From positions 1,112,657 through 1,137,619 of the forward strand of contig BMAT01001486.1 of assembly GCA_019649035.1 (NCBI GenBank): a stretch of DNA of 24,963 nucleotides, in the 5' to 3' direction. The position numbers and the translations under genes were made by a program. This document shows, piece after piece, positions 1 through 9,400 of this stretch. The stretch comes from Elysia marginata. Lineage: Eukaryota > Mollusca > Gastropoda > Plakobranchidae. Within the stretch, counting starts at the first letter, position 1, and each line of letters starts with the position of its first letter. The notes below the pieces were generated by a model. The model was not told the origin of the DNA and did no database searches. It worked only from the letters and a program-made list of their open reading frames with translations.

Positions 1-19
1 TCTCTCTCTCTTTCTCTCG
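1..19 (+). repeat. (TC)n microsatellite, cut by the window edge
   Basis: This is a pyrimidine run of TC units with one interruption, and it continues off the left edge. The pyrimidines are on the + strand, as in every other long dinucleotide array here. Confidence 0.9.
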
Positions 20-111
20 ATACCTTTATTTGCTTACCATCAGAAACACAATGTATTATTTTATTATACGTGTTTTATCTATCTTTCATTTATCTATGGT
101 TCTCATTATTC

Positions 112-149
112 CCCCCCTCTCTCTCTCTCTTTCTCTCTTTCGTTCTCAT
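112..149 (+). repeat. Short C7 plus (TC)n pyrimidine tract
   Basis: A run of seven C is followed by imperfect CT units, within a longer pyrimidine-rich stretch up to about 190. The open frame across it is a low-complexity Ser/Leu translation and I do not call it coding. Confidence 0.85.
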
Positions 150-299
150 TTATATTCCTCTCTCTTTCTTAATCTCTTTTTTATTTCTCTACTCAACCTC
201 ATCCACCCCTGTTCAGTTATCCGTCGATCAAAGGTACAGGAAGATATGACACTACATACACGTGTCACTGACTGCTGATATAAAACTATTCTCACACAT

Positions 300-1344
300 T
301 CACTTAAAGCCCCAAGATAACTATTTTTTTTTCCTACCTTCGGGTACAGGTAGAGGCTGAAGCAGCTGGTTTCGACCTACTAACGCAGAGACACCGTATT
401 TAATTGAAAGCTTGTGACAGCTTTTCCTTGACAGGGACAGGTTCGAATTGCCTTGTATGACCAATAAACGAAAAGCTTGAAGTGGTAAGCCTATTAATTT
501 GTATTTTGGACTGTTTTGTGTGTTTCCACATAACGGTCTGTTGGCTTAATTGCTTAAGGGCAATTAGAAAAAGTAAGAGGAGATTGACTTCCAGATCAAT
601 CAAGCCAGGATTTACGCTCTCTGTTTTTTTCACACTACTGCAATATTCATAACAGGTTTAATATTATAAAAAGTAAAAATAAAAAACATGGGGACGTATA
701 AACTTTGAGAATGATCGAATGACTGCCACTGAAAATAGATTGCAGTCATCAGTATCCCGAAATAGACATGGCTAACAGTAATATGCAAGCGATAGCCACA
801 GGAAGAAACTTCTACATCAAAGCGTATTGTCCCAATGTAAAACTGACATTTTTTCAATCATTGATATGAGATACATCGAAGCTGTCATTTCAGTTTTAAC
901 AGCTTTGGTAGAAGTTATCCTAGGACGTATTTATAACATTCATGCTCATAAATAGGCTCTTTTGTCGAAGGTTGTGGTCAAGGCAGATTTTTTAAAGTCT
1001 TCTCCAAAGTATGAAAAAGTTATATTTATGATATGATAGTCCTTAAAATGACAGCTACCAAGTGGCCTATCGTGTGTTCAATGAAACACATTTATAAGAC
1101 TAACCTTTCTCTTCGGCGGAGTGGGTGAAAGAATTGGAGAGAAAAAAAAAGCAATTTATGACGTATAACGGAAAGGGCAGGAGACAGGGACAGCAAAATA
1201 CTAATTATTAAGTAACTCTGTTTGCCACACTCGATTCAATTATGACCTATAATTTGTAGAAGCTTGTTTTGGAGACGCTCACTCAGTCTTACTTAAGAAT
1301 AGCCGACGTTTTGGTGATGGGATTGAAGTGAGAGAACTATAATT
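300..1344. other. No gene seen (about 1 kb)
   Basis: This is AT-rich sequence. Two minus-strand open frames, at about 400-633 and 630-857, have no recognisable domain, no convincing splice sites and no compositional change, so I treat them as chance. A small inverted repeat (CTACCT then AGGTAG) lies near 334-355. Nothing else is recognised. Confidence 0.5.
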
Positions 1345-1790
1345 TAAAGATGATGATCCTGATAATCCGGGTGATAATGGTTGTGATAATAGTAACAATA
1401 ATAGAAACAATAATGATAATGATGACGATGATCATGGTGGTAGTAAAAATAGTAACAATAATAATAAAAGTACTAACAATAATAATGTCGATGATGATGA
1501 TGATAATTATGTTATAACAATATAACTAAAACAATGATAATAATGATAACAATAATAACAATAACAATATACATGTAATAACAATAATAACAATAACAAT
1601 ATAATAATAATAATAACAATAATAATGTTGACAATCATAAAAATAATAATAACAATAACCATATAATATTAACAATAATAATAGCAGTAGTAGTAATAGT
1701 TATAATAAAAGTGATATCAATAATAATAACAACAACAACAATATTGATAACAATAATAACAATAATAACAACAACAACAAAAGTTAAGAG
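1345..1790 (+). repeat. Degenerate AAT/AAC/GAT trinucleotide array, about 450 bp
   Basis: The stretch is almost free of C-rich words and is built of imperfect TAA, CAA, GAT and TAG triplets. GAT-rich units lead on the left (about 1345-1505), and AAT/AAC units with (CAACAA)-type runs follow on the right (to about 1780). The units vary base by base, so this is an old, drifting array and not a recent pure expansion. Stop codons are dense on the + strand, so it is not coding. Confidence 0.85.
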
Positions 1791-2214
1791 GGTACCTTAA
1801 AGTGAAAAAAGGAGAGAAAAATAATCAAGAACAAAGTACACTAGAAGAGTTAGTATCATTGCTATTGGGCCTAGTATCTAATTATAATTTAGCATGCAGT
1901 GAACTGGTGTTATTTGATTTTCATGAGAAACTTAAGCGAGGTCTTTACTGATGCGCCCCAGGTGAGCAAAATGGGAAGACTAATGTTACCTTTCTTTAAT
2001 CTTAATATAATAGGTTTATAGAAAAATCTTTGGGGTTTTTTTTTGTTTGCTTATCTAGATGCATTATACCTTTCATCCATTATCATACATTTGCACAGTA
2101 TTTAATGTATTTAAAATAATTTACGTCGAGCTTTATTTGCAGGGTTCTCCAACAGGCACTACTTCCCGCATTTCAAATTTTTTTTTTTAAATGATCAATG
2201 CTTTTTTTTTTTTA

Positions 2215-2665
2215 CTGTAGCTGTAAGCCTTTAGGCTACAAACCTGTACAGTATAATTCTCATTGTCGTTGTGGGCAGTTGCAGCTTGGGAAGCATCTTG
2301 AGCTATATCAAACAGATTGGATCGAAAAGCACTATCCATTATCAAAGCAAGAGAATTCACACCAGCAGCACCATTCTAGCAAAAACAACCGCAGCAGCTC
2401 ATGGTAGAGGGCACGCGAGGCACCTTCTCTACACATCTAATTCGTGTTATTTAGATCTAGCCGTGTAAACGGCAGCCTACGTGCTACGTTGTCTTCTGCT
2501 TTATGTATTCTGTAGTATTTTAGGCTCCCTCTGAGATTTCTGCTCCCTCGCCGGCACAGTGCCAGAAGCGCTCACTCTTCGTCATTGCTGTGCCCTCCGC
2601 AACATTTCCTCCCCTCGCCCCCTCTCGCGTGATGCCAAACAATAAAGTATAGTTCTGGGCGTGGA
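2215..2665 (+). other. Doubtful 3' terminal exon with poly(A) signal
   Basis: A long T tract ending in ACTGTAG (to 2220) is a good splice acceptor on paper. One frame is then open from 2222 to a TAG at 2405-2407. Its peptide begins CKPLGYKPVQYNSHCRCGQL and ends in a His/Ser/Asn-rich tail; I recognise no domain. A second frame is open to 2468. AATAAA at 2641-2646 is followed by a G/T-rich stretch (GTTCTGGGCGTGG), as expected at a cleavage site. Together these could be the last exon of a + strand gene that ends just before the ZIP13 promoter. The protein support is weak, so coincidence is quite possible. Confidence 0.17.
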
Positions 2666-3082
2666 ATATATACCTAGATCTAAGATCTGAGTAGTGATCT
2701 TACTTATACTTTTGAAGGGAAAATAAATTTGCTTTGAGATAGTCATCGCAATTGACTTAAGATTTCTTCGAACGAACGCAATGTTAGAAAAAAATAATGT
2801 AATTGCCGATATCCTTCTCTAGGTTTTAGATTTATTCGAAAACGTGGCTTTACGTTTCGGACTCCAGGGTCATAGGTCAGACCGTCAGAGTTGATAATGA
2901 AAGTGGGAGATGCTCAAAAACATTTTAAGTGGTTGCTCGCTCATTCTGTTATCGCATGAAGAACAGAGTCGAATCTAATCTTAGATCTGATCAGCTGTTT
3001 GATTTATATTATCAAATAATGCTCGTCTTTATCACATTCGGCCGGACGAATGGAGAGGTTTGCACAGCCAGGCTTTCACGAC

Positions 3083-3120
3083 ATAAAAGCGTCGATTTCG
3101 CCTCGCAGTTGTCAGAGAGA
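3083..3120 (+). promoter_or_regulatory. Candidate core promoter of the ZIP13 gene
   Basis: CATAAAAG at 3083-3090 is TATA-like. TTGTCAGAG at 3109-3117 contains a TCAG initiator with its A at 3114, about 31 bases downstream of the TATA-like word. A transcript starting there would have a 75-base leader with no ATG before the one at 3189, which makes that ATG the natural start. The TATA match is imperfect and many housekeeping genes have none, so this is a suggestion only. Confidence 0.3.
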
Positions 3121-3188
3121 GCTACAACGTAGGTCTAACAATTGTATTCATTGCCGCTGTCTGTTTCGGACGTGGCAAAGCTTCCAAC

Positions 3189-3411
3189 ATGCTTGGGAGC
3201 AAAGAAGACTGTGATGGGGACTGCTCTGGACAGAGTAGTATTTTCATCGCGTTTAATAATTTTGTGGATGTAATTCCTACTCTGGGCCTTTCAGATCAAA
3301 TGCTTCAAATTTGGATGTTTTCAATCATTGGAACCATTCTGGTGGGCCTCAGTGGCCTCTTCCCTTTGCTAATCATACCATTAGAGTCAGGTCCAGCATT
3401 AAAACACGGAG
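3189..3411 (+). CDS. SLC39A13: ZIP13-like zinc transporter, first coding exon (partial)
   Basis: This exon has 74 codons plus one base (phase-1 intron). The peptide starts MLGSKEDCDGDCSGQSS. Residues 39-66 form the first membrane segment, with the block VGLSGLFPLLIIPLESG. I recall human ZIP13 as very similar here (VGLSG-FPLL-IPLE), and ZIP7 as clearly different. ZIP13 is a ZIP-family metal carrier of the ER/Golgi that moves zinc (iron in flies) across the secretory membrane. The His-rich loops and the catalytic membrane helices IV-V would be in later exons, which I do not see in the window. The ATG has A at -3 and is the first ATG after the likely transcription start. The frame stays open upstream to a stop at 3084-3086 and encodes a hydrophobic, signal-peptide-like stretch. 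The true start could therefore lie in an upstream exon. Confidence 0.88.
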
Positions 3412-3417
3412 GTGAGT
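3412..3417 (+). other. Splice donor GTGAGT of the ZIP13 exon
   Basis: The junction GAG|GTGAGT is an exact consensus donor. Reading on into the intron gives only Gly-Glu and a stop, and the ZIP13 similarity also ends here, so the exon border is well supported. Confidence 0.87.
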
Positions 3418-4140
3418 AATTTAAATTTTGATGAGATAGATCTAATCTAGATCTAGATATTTTCCTTAAATTTTAATACTAGATCTAGGAGGCTGAGATG
3501 TAGATCTAGTGAGTATTGCTAATACTATAGTAACGTTATAGGCCTGCCCAAGCCTATGATATTGATTGATTTTGTTGATTGCTAGAATGCCAGAACATGA
3601 CTTTTGGTTTCTTTTATAGTTTTGTCTCTTCTATACTCATAATTGCATTTTTATTTTACTTGTTAAGGCCCATTTTTGTGTCTTACTGGTGCAAATTTTT
3701 TAGTTTTAAAGTTTAATTTAGAGACTTTTAAATTTATGTACAGGTCATGAGGCTTGCCCTTTTATTTTTAAGAAAAACCATTATTTACATAAAAAAAAAT
3801 ATTTAAAGAATAACTAGATCTACCTCAAGTAAAGCATTAATTTTTTTGTGTGTGTTTCTTTTTTTTTCTTCACATGGCAACAATGAGTATGAGTTTTAAA
3901 TCTAATCTGGATAAATTTTATATAGTTTTATTTTTTTTTTTAAGATTTTGAACTTTTTTTTGTCTGGCTCCTGATCAGACAAACACAAACTATATTAAGC
4001 AGTCACTAAGGAAAATGAACTATAAATGATAGAAAAAGTCATAAAATGAAGGTAAAACAAAACATGAACAACTCTCAGCACCCTTTTTATCTTTTTTGGC
4101 AAGATGAGAAATCAAGCAAGAAATCAATATGAAAAACATT
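3418..4140 (+). other. ZIP13 intron 1, start: no exon seen
   Basis: The sequence is very AT-rich, with several T runs and the last AGATCT words. I looked for the next ZIP13 block (a gly-rich segment leading to FLHLLPE) and found none here or further right. The intron seems to continue past the window end. Confidence 0.6.
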
Positions 4141-4424
4141 TTAACCCCTTTGTGACATATAATGTACGTTGTACGTCCTATGTGATAATTTGTTGTAACA
4201 AGATGCATACACGATGTACATTGTATGTCCTCAAATTAGTCTGTTTTGCCTTTCTCCATGACGCTTAGTCGTAAAATGTATGTCGTTTTTTGCACTGCGT
4301 GAGAAGGATATTAAACGCAGAGTTTTTTTTAATCCGACAATATATACCGGTATGGAGTTCAGCAATGTTAACCAAAAACTCCCACGTCATGGCGATTGAC
4401 AACTTACATGACGAAGGGGTTTTA
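4141..4424. mobile_element. piggyBac-like MITE (non-autonomous, about 275 bp)
   Basis: The left end is TTAA then CCCCTTTGTGACAT (from 4145). The right end, read on the minus strand from 4419, is CCCCTTCGTCATGT. The ends form imperfect terminal inverted repeats of the CCC(C)TTTG type used by piggyBac-like elements, which insert at TTAA. The left target site is intact (4141-4144). The right one reads TTTT (4420-4423) and appears mutated. The left half holds repeated words of the form ATGTACxTTGTAxGTCC near 4162 and 4215, and a shorter relative near 4277. There is no transposase frame, so the element would depend on a full-length relative. The family call rests on ends and target site only. Confidence 0.5.
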
Positions 4425-4859
4425 TAGTGTGGAGTATACTTGGTTTCAATCTCTTTAAATAATTTATGGTGTTTGATACTGTCCAAATTGATTTTACTCG
4501 CTCTGCTTGGAATATCATACCTTTAAATGTTCTTATTCTTGTCTTACTTTTTAAAAAACAAATATACATACGTTTGTAACTTTTTGCATTCCAGGGGTGT
4601 GATTTGAAGATTTGTGTATAATTTGCACATGTATACTCCTTTCCCCTCGTGATAATAATCTATTATGCTTTGGTAACAAACAAATGAGAATCAATGTTGC
4701 TATTAGATTCAAATCTAATCTATCGCTAAGAATTTGACTTTTAATAGGAAATTTTTCTTATTGTTTGTTTGTAGTGCCTAATCCTCTAAAATGCTCTTCC
4801 GCATTTTAGTACTTTTACTTTGGATGATTGGTTCCCTAAAAGGCCATAGCATGATAGGT

Positions 4860-4992
4860 GGGTACTCACTTTAAACCTGAGTGCATCAAGGAAATATATA
4901 GACTGAATGCTAACCTGCCTAGCAAGGGTTCGAACCCCAGACCTCTAAATCCAAGAACTGAGTGCCTACCACTTGACCATGACCCCAACAGT
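4860..4992 (-). mobile_element. tRNA-derived SINE with intact Pol III boxes
   Basis: Read on the minus strand, TGGTCAAGTGG (4979-4969) matches the A box and GGTTCGAACCC (4936-4926) matches the B box, with about 33 bases between them. The head resembles a tRNA but cannot fold as one: the arm after the B box does not pair with the 5' arm. This points to a SINE and not a tRNA gene. The body runs leftwards to about 4860, and its exact 3' end is unclear. An 89-residue + strand open frame over it (containing NPRPLNPRTECLPLDHD) is the antisense translation of the SINE, a common false gene. Confidence 0.7.
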
Positions 4993-5129
4993 TTTGTGTA
5001 TAGATGGGAAACTTCAAATGTGTCTGTGGCGTTCATACTGTACTTGTGTCACTGTTATCAATGTACCCTGGACAAGCTGAGACAACGTTCAGCAGAGGCA
5101 AACATTTGTTTTGTCCAGACCTACTAATT

Positions 5130-6074
5130 TGCTGAATGTACTATAACTGAATTTGTTATTATTAACTGAATAAATTTTGGGTTTATGAGCCTTATAGAAT
5201 TGTACGATTGGCCATATCCAGGATTTTAAAAGTGTTCCATGTGGTTCTTGAAGATAAAAATCCAGAGATAAAATAGAGCAGAGGAGGTTATTTATCGAAG
5301 AACTTCAAGACCCTGCTCACAGCACAGGCATTGTCGAAATGCTTATATTGATATTAAAAAACAAGGGACATGTGAAAGGGACAATGATAACGAATAAAGT
5401 CAAAATTTTAACACTCCTGAAAATAAAAAGCTATTATAATAATAATTATGTTTATTGAAATATTTCAGTTTAGGATTATAATATTTGAGGGAAAAATGCC
5501 GTTCACGTGCCAAATTATGGTTTCTTAAAAATCGGAAAGGGCAACGAAAATCGGGACAAAAACGTATTAAACACTTTACTTTATCAAGCTTAAACTTTAA
5601 ACACCCACAGCCGCATTCTGGCAACGCATTCTGGCAATCTTGCATACACTTTCAAGTAGGCCCTAGGCTCAACTGTCCGAGGGGAGTAAGACAAATCCTT
5701 GGAATTGTTATACTTCATAAAGCCTTTCTATTTTCTTGCCCTTCTTGGCTCGTTTAAATGTTCCTAGTACCTCCGCATTGTCCAAATGTAAAATGTTGGT
5801 TTTAAAGTTCATTGGTCAGAATTGGGTCCGTCTTTATCTTAGTATCTAGCACCCTTATCCTCCCTCCGATGACCACAAGTTAGTACTAAGCAGCACTTGA
5901 ACGATTTCAAAGTTTAAAAGAGGGTCCAAACACAAGGATTTAGCCAAATGGCCTTGTGCGTTTCGGACACTCAAGACAGTCACATGTCACTTTAAGTTTG
6001 ATTAACTTAGACAATTGCTTGCAGAACCTCTTCCAAAACCTTAACATCTTGGTTATTCTAGAATTCTGCTATAG
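5130..6074. other. No gene seen
   Basis: Overlapping open frames on both strands at 5400-5757 have no recognisable domain and mirror one another. The sequence looks like ordinary intronic or intergenic DNA. Confidence 0.5.
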
Positions 6075-6300
6075 GCCTACACCTAGAGAGAAAGAAAAAC
6101 GAAATCGAAAAAGGAGAAGGAAGGAAAGGGAAAATGAGAAACCGTAGGAGTGAAATTATAGTGAGAGGTGTGGTAGTAATGGTAGTAAGAGTAATAGTAG
6201 TAGAAGGAGTTGAAGAAGGGGAAACGAGGGAGTCTTGTTGTCTCCTTTTGTTCCTCCTCCTACCTCTCGTTTCCTTCCGTTTCTCCTCTTGCCCTTATCT
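6075..6300. repeat. Polypurine tract switching to polypyrimidine
   Basis: From about 6088 the + strand is mostly A and G (GAGAAGGAAGGAAAGGG and similar) to about 6233. It then becomes mostly C and T to about 6300 (CTCCTTTTGTTCCTCCTCC). The halves are only loosely complementary, so this is an asymmetric switch and not a clean inverted repeat. The open frame at 6235-6447 is its translation plus a random tail. Confidence 0.55.
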
Positions 6301-6960
6301 ATAATTTTCGATTCCACATTGACCCTCGAGTTACTTAAGCACTGGGAAGGCGATTCAAATTTTATATGTTACCCGCCGTCTGTCCAAGAATCTGCCACAT
6401 TCAACAGCACAAAAAATACCCACATAGGAAGATTTAGAAGGGACTGAAACATCTTTATAGTATAAGCATTGGCTTTGCTTTTTTCCGTTGGCTTTAATGC
6501 AGAACTTTTTACTGGGCCGATCTAAACAAAGACTAGCACTGACGGGTTGCTAGCCCAACTTTGCGTAACTATCTAAAATATTATCGCGAAGGCGACTTTC
6601 AATGTCACATGAAATAACGATTCTTTACGTTTCTACAAACAAAAGGTGTGTGTACAAGTAAATTAATGATGAGGGCTTTATTAATAATAAATGACGAAAA
6701 ATAACTAGGTCGGGACTCAAACGCGATTCAATTAATTCATGATGAATTAGATTTTTGTGCTTATATGCCTTTTTAATGGCAATAAGAGAAATATTTCAGG
6801 TTTATGCCAATCCATACAAACAAATCCTAAAAAAGGCACTACATTTGAGAAAATAATTGATAAGACTCTTCGTGCTTCAAAACAAAGATAATTTAAAAAC
6901 AATAATAACAGCTTTTAGTTTTTATCTAGTGTGGTCAATATAATTTTGGGTTCAATTTAG

Positions 6961-6979
6961 TTCTCTCTCTCTCTCTCTC

Positions 6980-7025
<46 letters not shown>

Positions 7026-7190
7026 CCTTCTTTCTCTCTAATTATCTATCAGCCTCTCTCTTTCTATGGGTATGTCTACCTCTCTCTTTTTATGGGTCAG
7101 TCTCTTTCTCTCTCTCCCTCTATCTATCTATTTATCTTTCAACCTCTCTCTTTTTCTCTCTATCTCTCTCTTTTTATGTCTGGCGTTTCT
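6961..7190 (+). repeat. (TC)n array with imperfect extension
   Basis: The core is CT repeats from 6962 to about 7028 with one CAC interruption. Imperfect CTCTTT/CTAT pyrimidine units follow to about 7180. Pyrimidines are on the + strand. Open frames across it are Ser/Leu or Arg/Glu repeat translations. Confidence 0.92.
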
Positions 7191-8979
7191 TTTTCTCTTT
7201 TAACACACTCATTGGCCACTACTCTTGAAACATATTGTTTCGCCGGATGTAAATATATTATGAGCCTTTTATGTGTAATATCTTTAAATGAGGGTGCCAG
7301 GGTGAGATACCAATGTTGAGAGAAATGTTTAAAAAATATCAGAGTAATAGTGGTGTTGCCGTAAAAGATAATAAGTTTAAACGAAATCGGGACCATTTCT
7401 GATTATCTTAAATTAATCCACAACATTAACAATGAGACAACAAAGTAAGACTAGTTTTGAAGATTGGGCTACCTCATGTGAGAAATTATGGAGAGTCATG
7501 GTCCCCAATGACTGTTCAAGATGACACTTCTAAATATATAGGTTAAAATCGCTTAATATGCTTTTGTTTGTGGAAAGTTTTAACTTTGCAGAATCCCTGA
7601 TTCCACATCAAAGACTTTACATTCACCATACAGGTATTAGAAATATCGAGTCAAAAGTGTTCACAATTTCTAGTTTAACACAGCTTTATTGTAAATTTAG
7701 AAACATTGTGTCATGAAGTGTTTTAAACCCTCCCTTACTCAAAGATCTTTTTTCCCTTAATGTAGCGACACGTTTCTTTAAAAAGAAAGCTAAACGTTGA
7801 TAATGTCAGTGTTTGAAATTGGCGATTCCGTAAATGTCGACATCGACTGCGCAAAAAGCCATCAGTAGCAGCCTAGTCACATTAACCTCAGCATCAGTAT
7901 AAAAGGTCAGATAGATCCAGTTCATGGGATCTTCACTAGGTGTACTGAACAATATTCGGGCTTGAAGCACACAAAAAACCTGTCACAGTTGATAAAAACC
8001 CATCTCTCTCCATGGCTACTAGCTTGTATTGATAAGATACAGTTACGCGCGAAGCGTTAAGTGTGAGAAACACTTGATTAATAAAGTTTATCATGGCCTA
8101 TAACTGATAACGTTTCTTATCATTGACAACCATCATTAACAAAGGAAAAACTGTTCACTGCCACCACTGTGTCACCGCATGATTCAGCACTCGGGATCAT
8201 TCTCTACACTTTCTCTATAACTCTTATTTTAATGCATATTGATTGGCATGCAGAAATAAAGTTAATGGAAACTTTAATTGTAATAAAGCATGTCATTCAT
8301 TAATCGAGACCATTATTGTGCTAGACAAACTGAGAACATTTCATTTTGTTCTTGTTCTACAAAGGTAGAGGAATTAAATTGGTATTTTCCAAGTATATAT
8401 TTATTGTCAACTGATCTATCCGTAGTTTAGTTTTGAACGAACAACGAACACAAGTCGAAAACATATTTCCGAATACATAATACTTATCTATCCTTGCCGA
8501 TATAAGGACCTTAAATTAGTGTAAAATTTCGGACAGATTGCATAAATTCTAAACAAATAAAATTATGGACATAAATGCTAGCTCTGTGTAGACCTAGGCT
8601 GTCCTAATACAGGCCACGCAATCACAATGGTACACGTTCTTGCAGTCCGCTTGTTTAACATTGTTGTGTTAAAGAGCGGCATTCTTGTGTCTGACCGGAG
8701 ACGTTCTCAGTACCAGGCCATCCAGCCCAAGTGTAAACAAATTTGTGCCGAAGTATCATTTTGATCTATCTCTTCCAATCCTTGAAATGAGTTAGAACAT
8801 CTATAAGCAAGCTCAAAAATATTTTTGAGTAAAGGGCCGCCCCTTTACACGCTAGTGTTAAACATATTGGGTGAGAAGTGTGTTAAGTTTTGGATAGCTG
8901 GCCTGGGTTTAGACCGTCTCGATCTGACTGCTTTTCAGTTTCAGTTTGACCTATTTCATTCCAAAAGTTAATCACATAG
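7191..8979. other. No gene seen
   Basis: The sequence is AT-rich and featureless apart from the TATA-like word listed separately. No splice-site pair, domain or repeat family is recognised. Confidence 0.45.
7898..7906 (+). promoter_or_regulatory. Isolated TATA-box word
   Basis: TATAAAAGG is a perfect TATA word, but the first ATG after it opens only a 13-codon frame and no strong donor follows. It is listed as a lone motif that could be chance. Confidence 0.15.
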
Positions 8980-9005
8980 ATCATGATCTAGGCCTAGGTC
9001 ATGAT
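8980..9005. repeat. 26-bp near-perfect palindrome
   Basis: ATCATGATCTAGG followed by CCTAGGTCATGAT reads the same on both strands, except for one mismatched pair (positions 8 and 19). There is no spacer. The centre is TAGGCCTA. It could be a binding site for a symmetric dimer or an old insertion scar. Confidence 0.65.
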
Positions 9006-9294
9006 ACATAAGGAAAATATTCAAAATGTTGTTTACATTTGGGCTGCTCGACTTTCTGTTTAGACCCACTTGTGTAAATGATAAAAAAAACCATCTGCCG
9101 CACGGTACAAAAATATACATTTTATCGAGTGTGATTTTAGTGATTTTAAATTACAAACGGATTCAGTGGATGCCTTTGGTGCGATTTGGATCTTCCCGTT
9201 TAAGTAGCAAGTCGTTTAGAGCGGCTAGGCAATGACCTTTGCTATGAATTTTCCTTCTTTTTTTTTAGACCCGTAGTGGTGACAGGATATAAGC

Positions 9295-9400
9295 TATGTT
9301 TGTCTCAGCGGCAAGACGGTGGGTGTCGAAGGTTCAAATCTTAGTAAAGGCAGACATTTCGGTCATTTCCACTGAAAGCCTACTTCTCTCCACTGCTAAT
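9295..9400 (+). mobile_element. tRNA-derived SINE-like unit, decayed
   Basis: TGTCTCAGCGG at 9301-9311 matches the A-box pattern at 9 of 11 positions. GGTTCAAATCT at 9331-9341 matches the B box at about 9 of 11. The spacing is 30 bases start to start. The flanks do not pair as a tRNA. The limits of the element cannot be set from one copy. Confidence 0.42.

Larger units (their letters stand above)
2453..3821. repeat. Cluster of nine AGATCT words (TAGATCTA-like)
   Basis: AGATCT occurs at 2453, 2676, 2683, 2983, 3438, 3449, 3481, 3502 and 3816, often as TAGATCTAG or overlapping CTAGATCTAG. In random sequence this 6-mer is expected less than once in 1.4 kb. The copies flank the ZIP13 exon on both sides and are absent from its coding part. 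They could be a dispersed satellite-like word or a protein-binding site. Confidence 0.7.

Noticed and set aside
3050-3214. 54-residue upstream frame overlapping the ZIP13 ATG
   Set aside because: The likely transcription start at about 3114 lies downstream of its ATG, so it would not be in the mRNA. The frame has no recognisable content.
4915-4992. Genuine tRNA gene on the minus strand
   Set aside because: The boxes are good, but the acceptor, anticodon and T stems do not pair.
4858-5127. 89-residue + strand frame with NPRPLNPRTECLPLDHD
   Set aside because: It is the antisense of the tRNA-derived SINE; the boxes explain the sequence.
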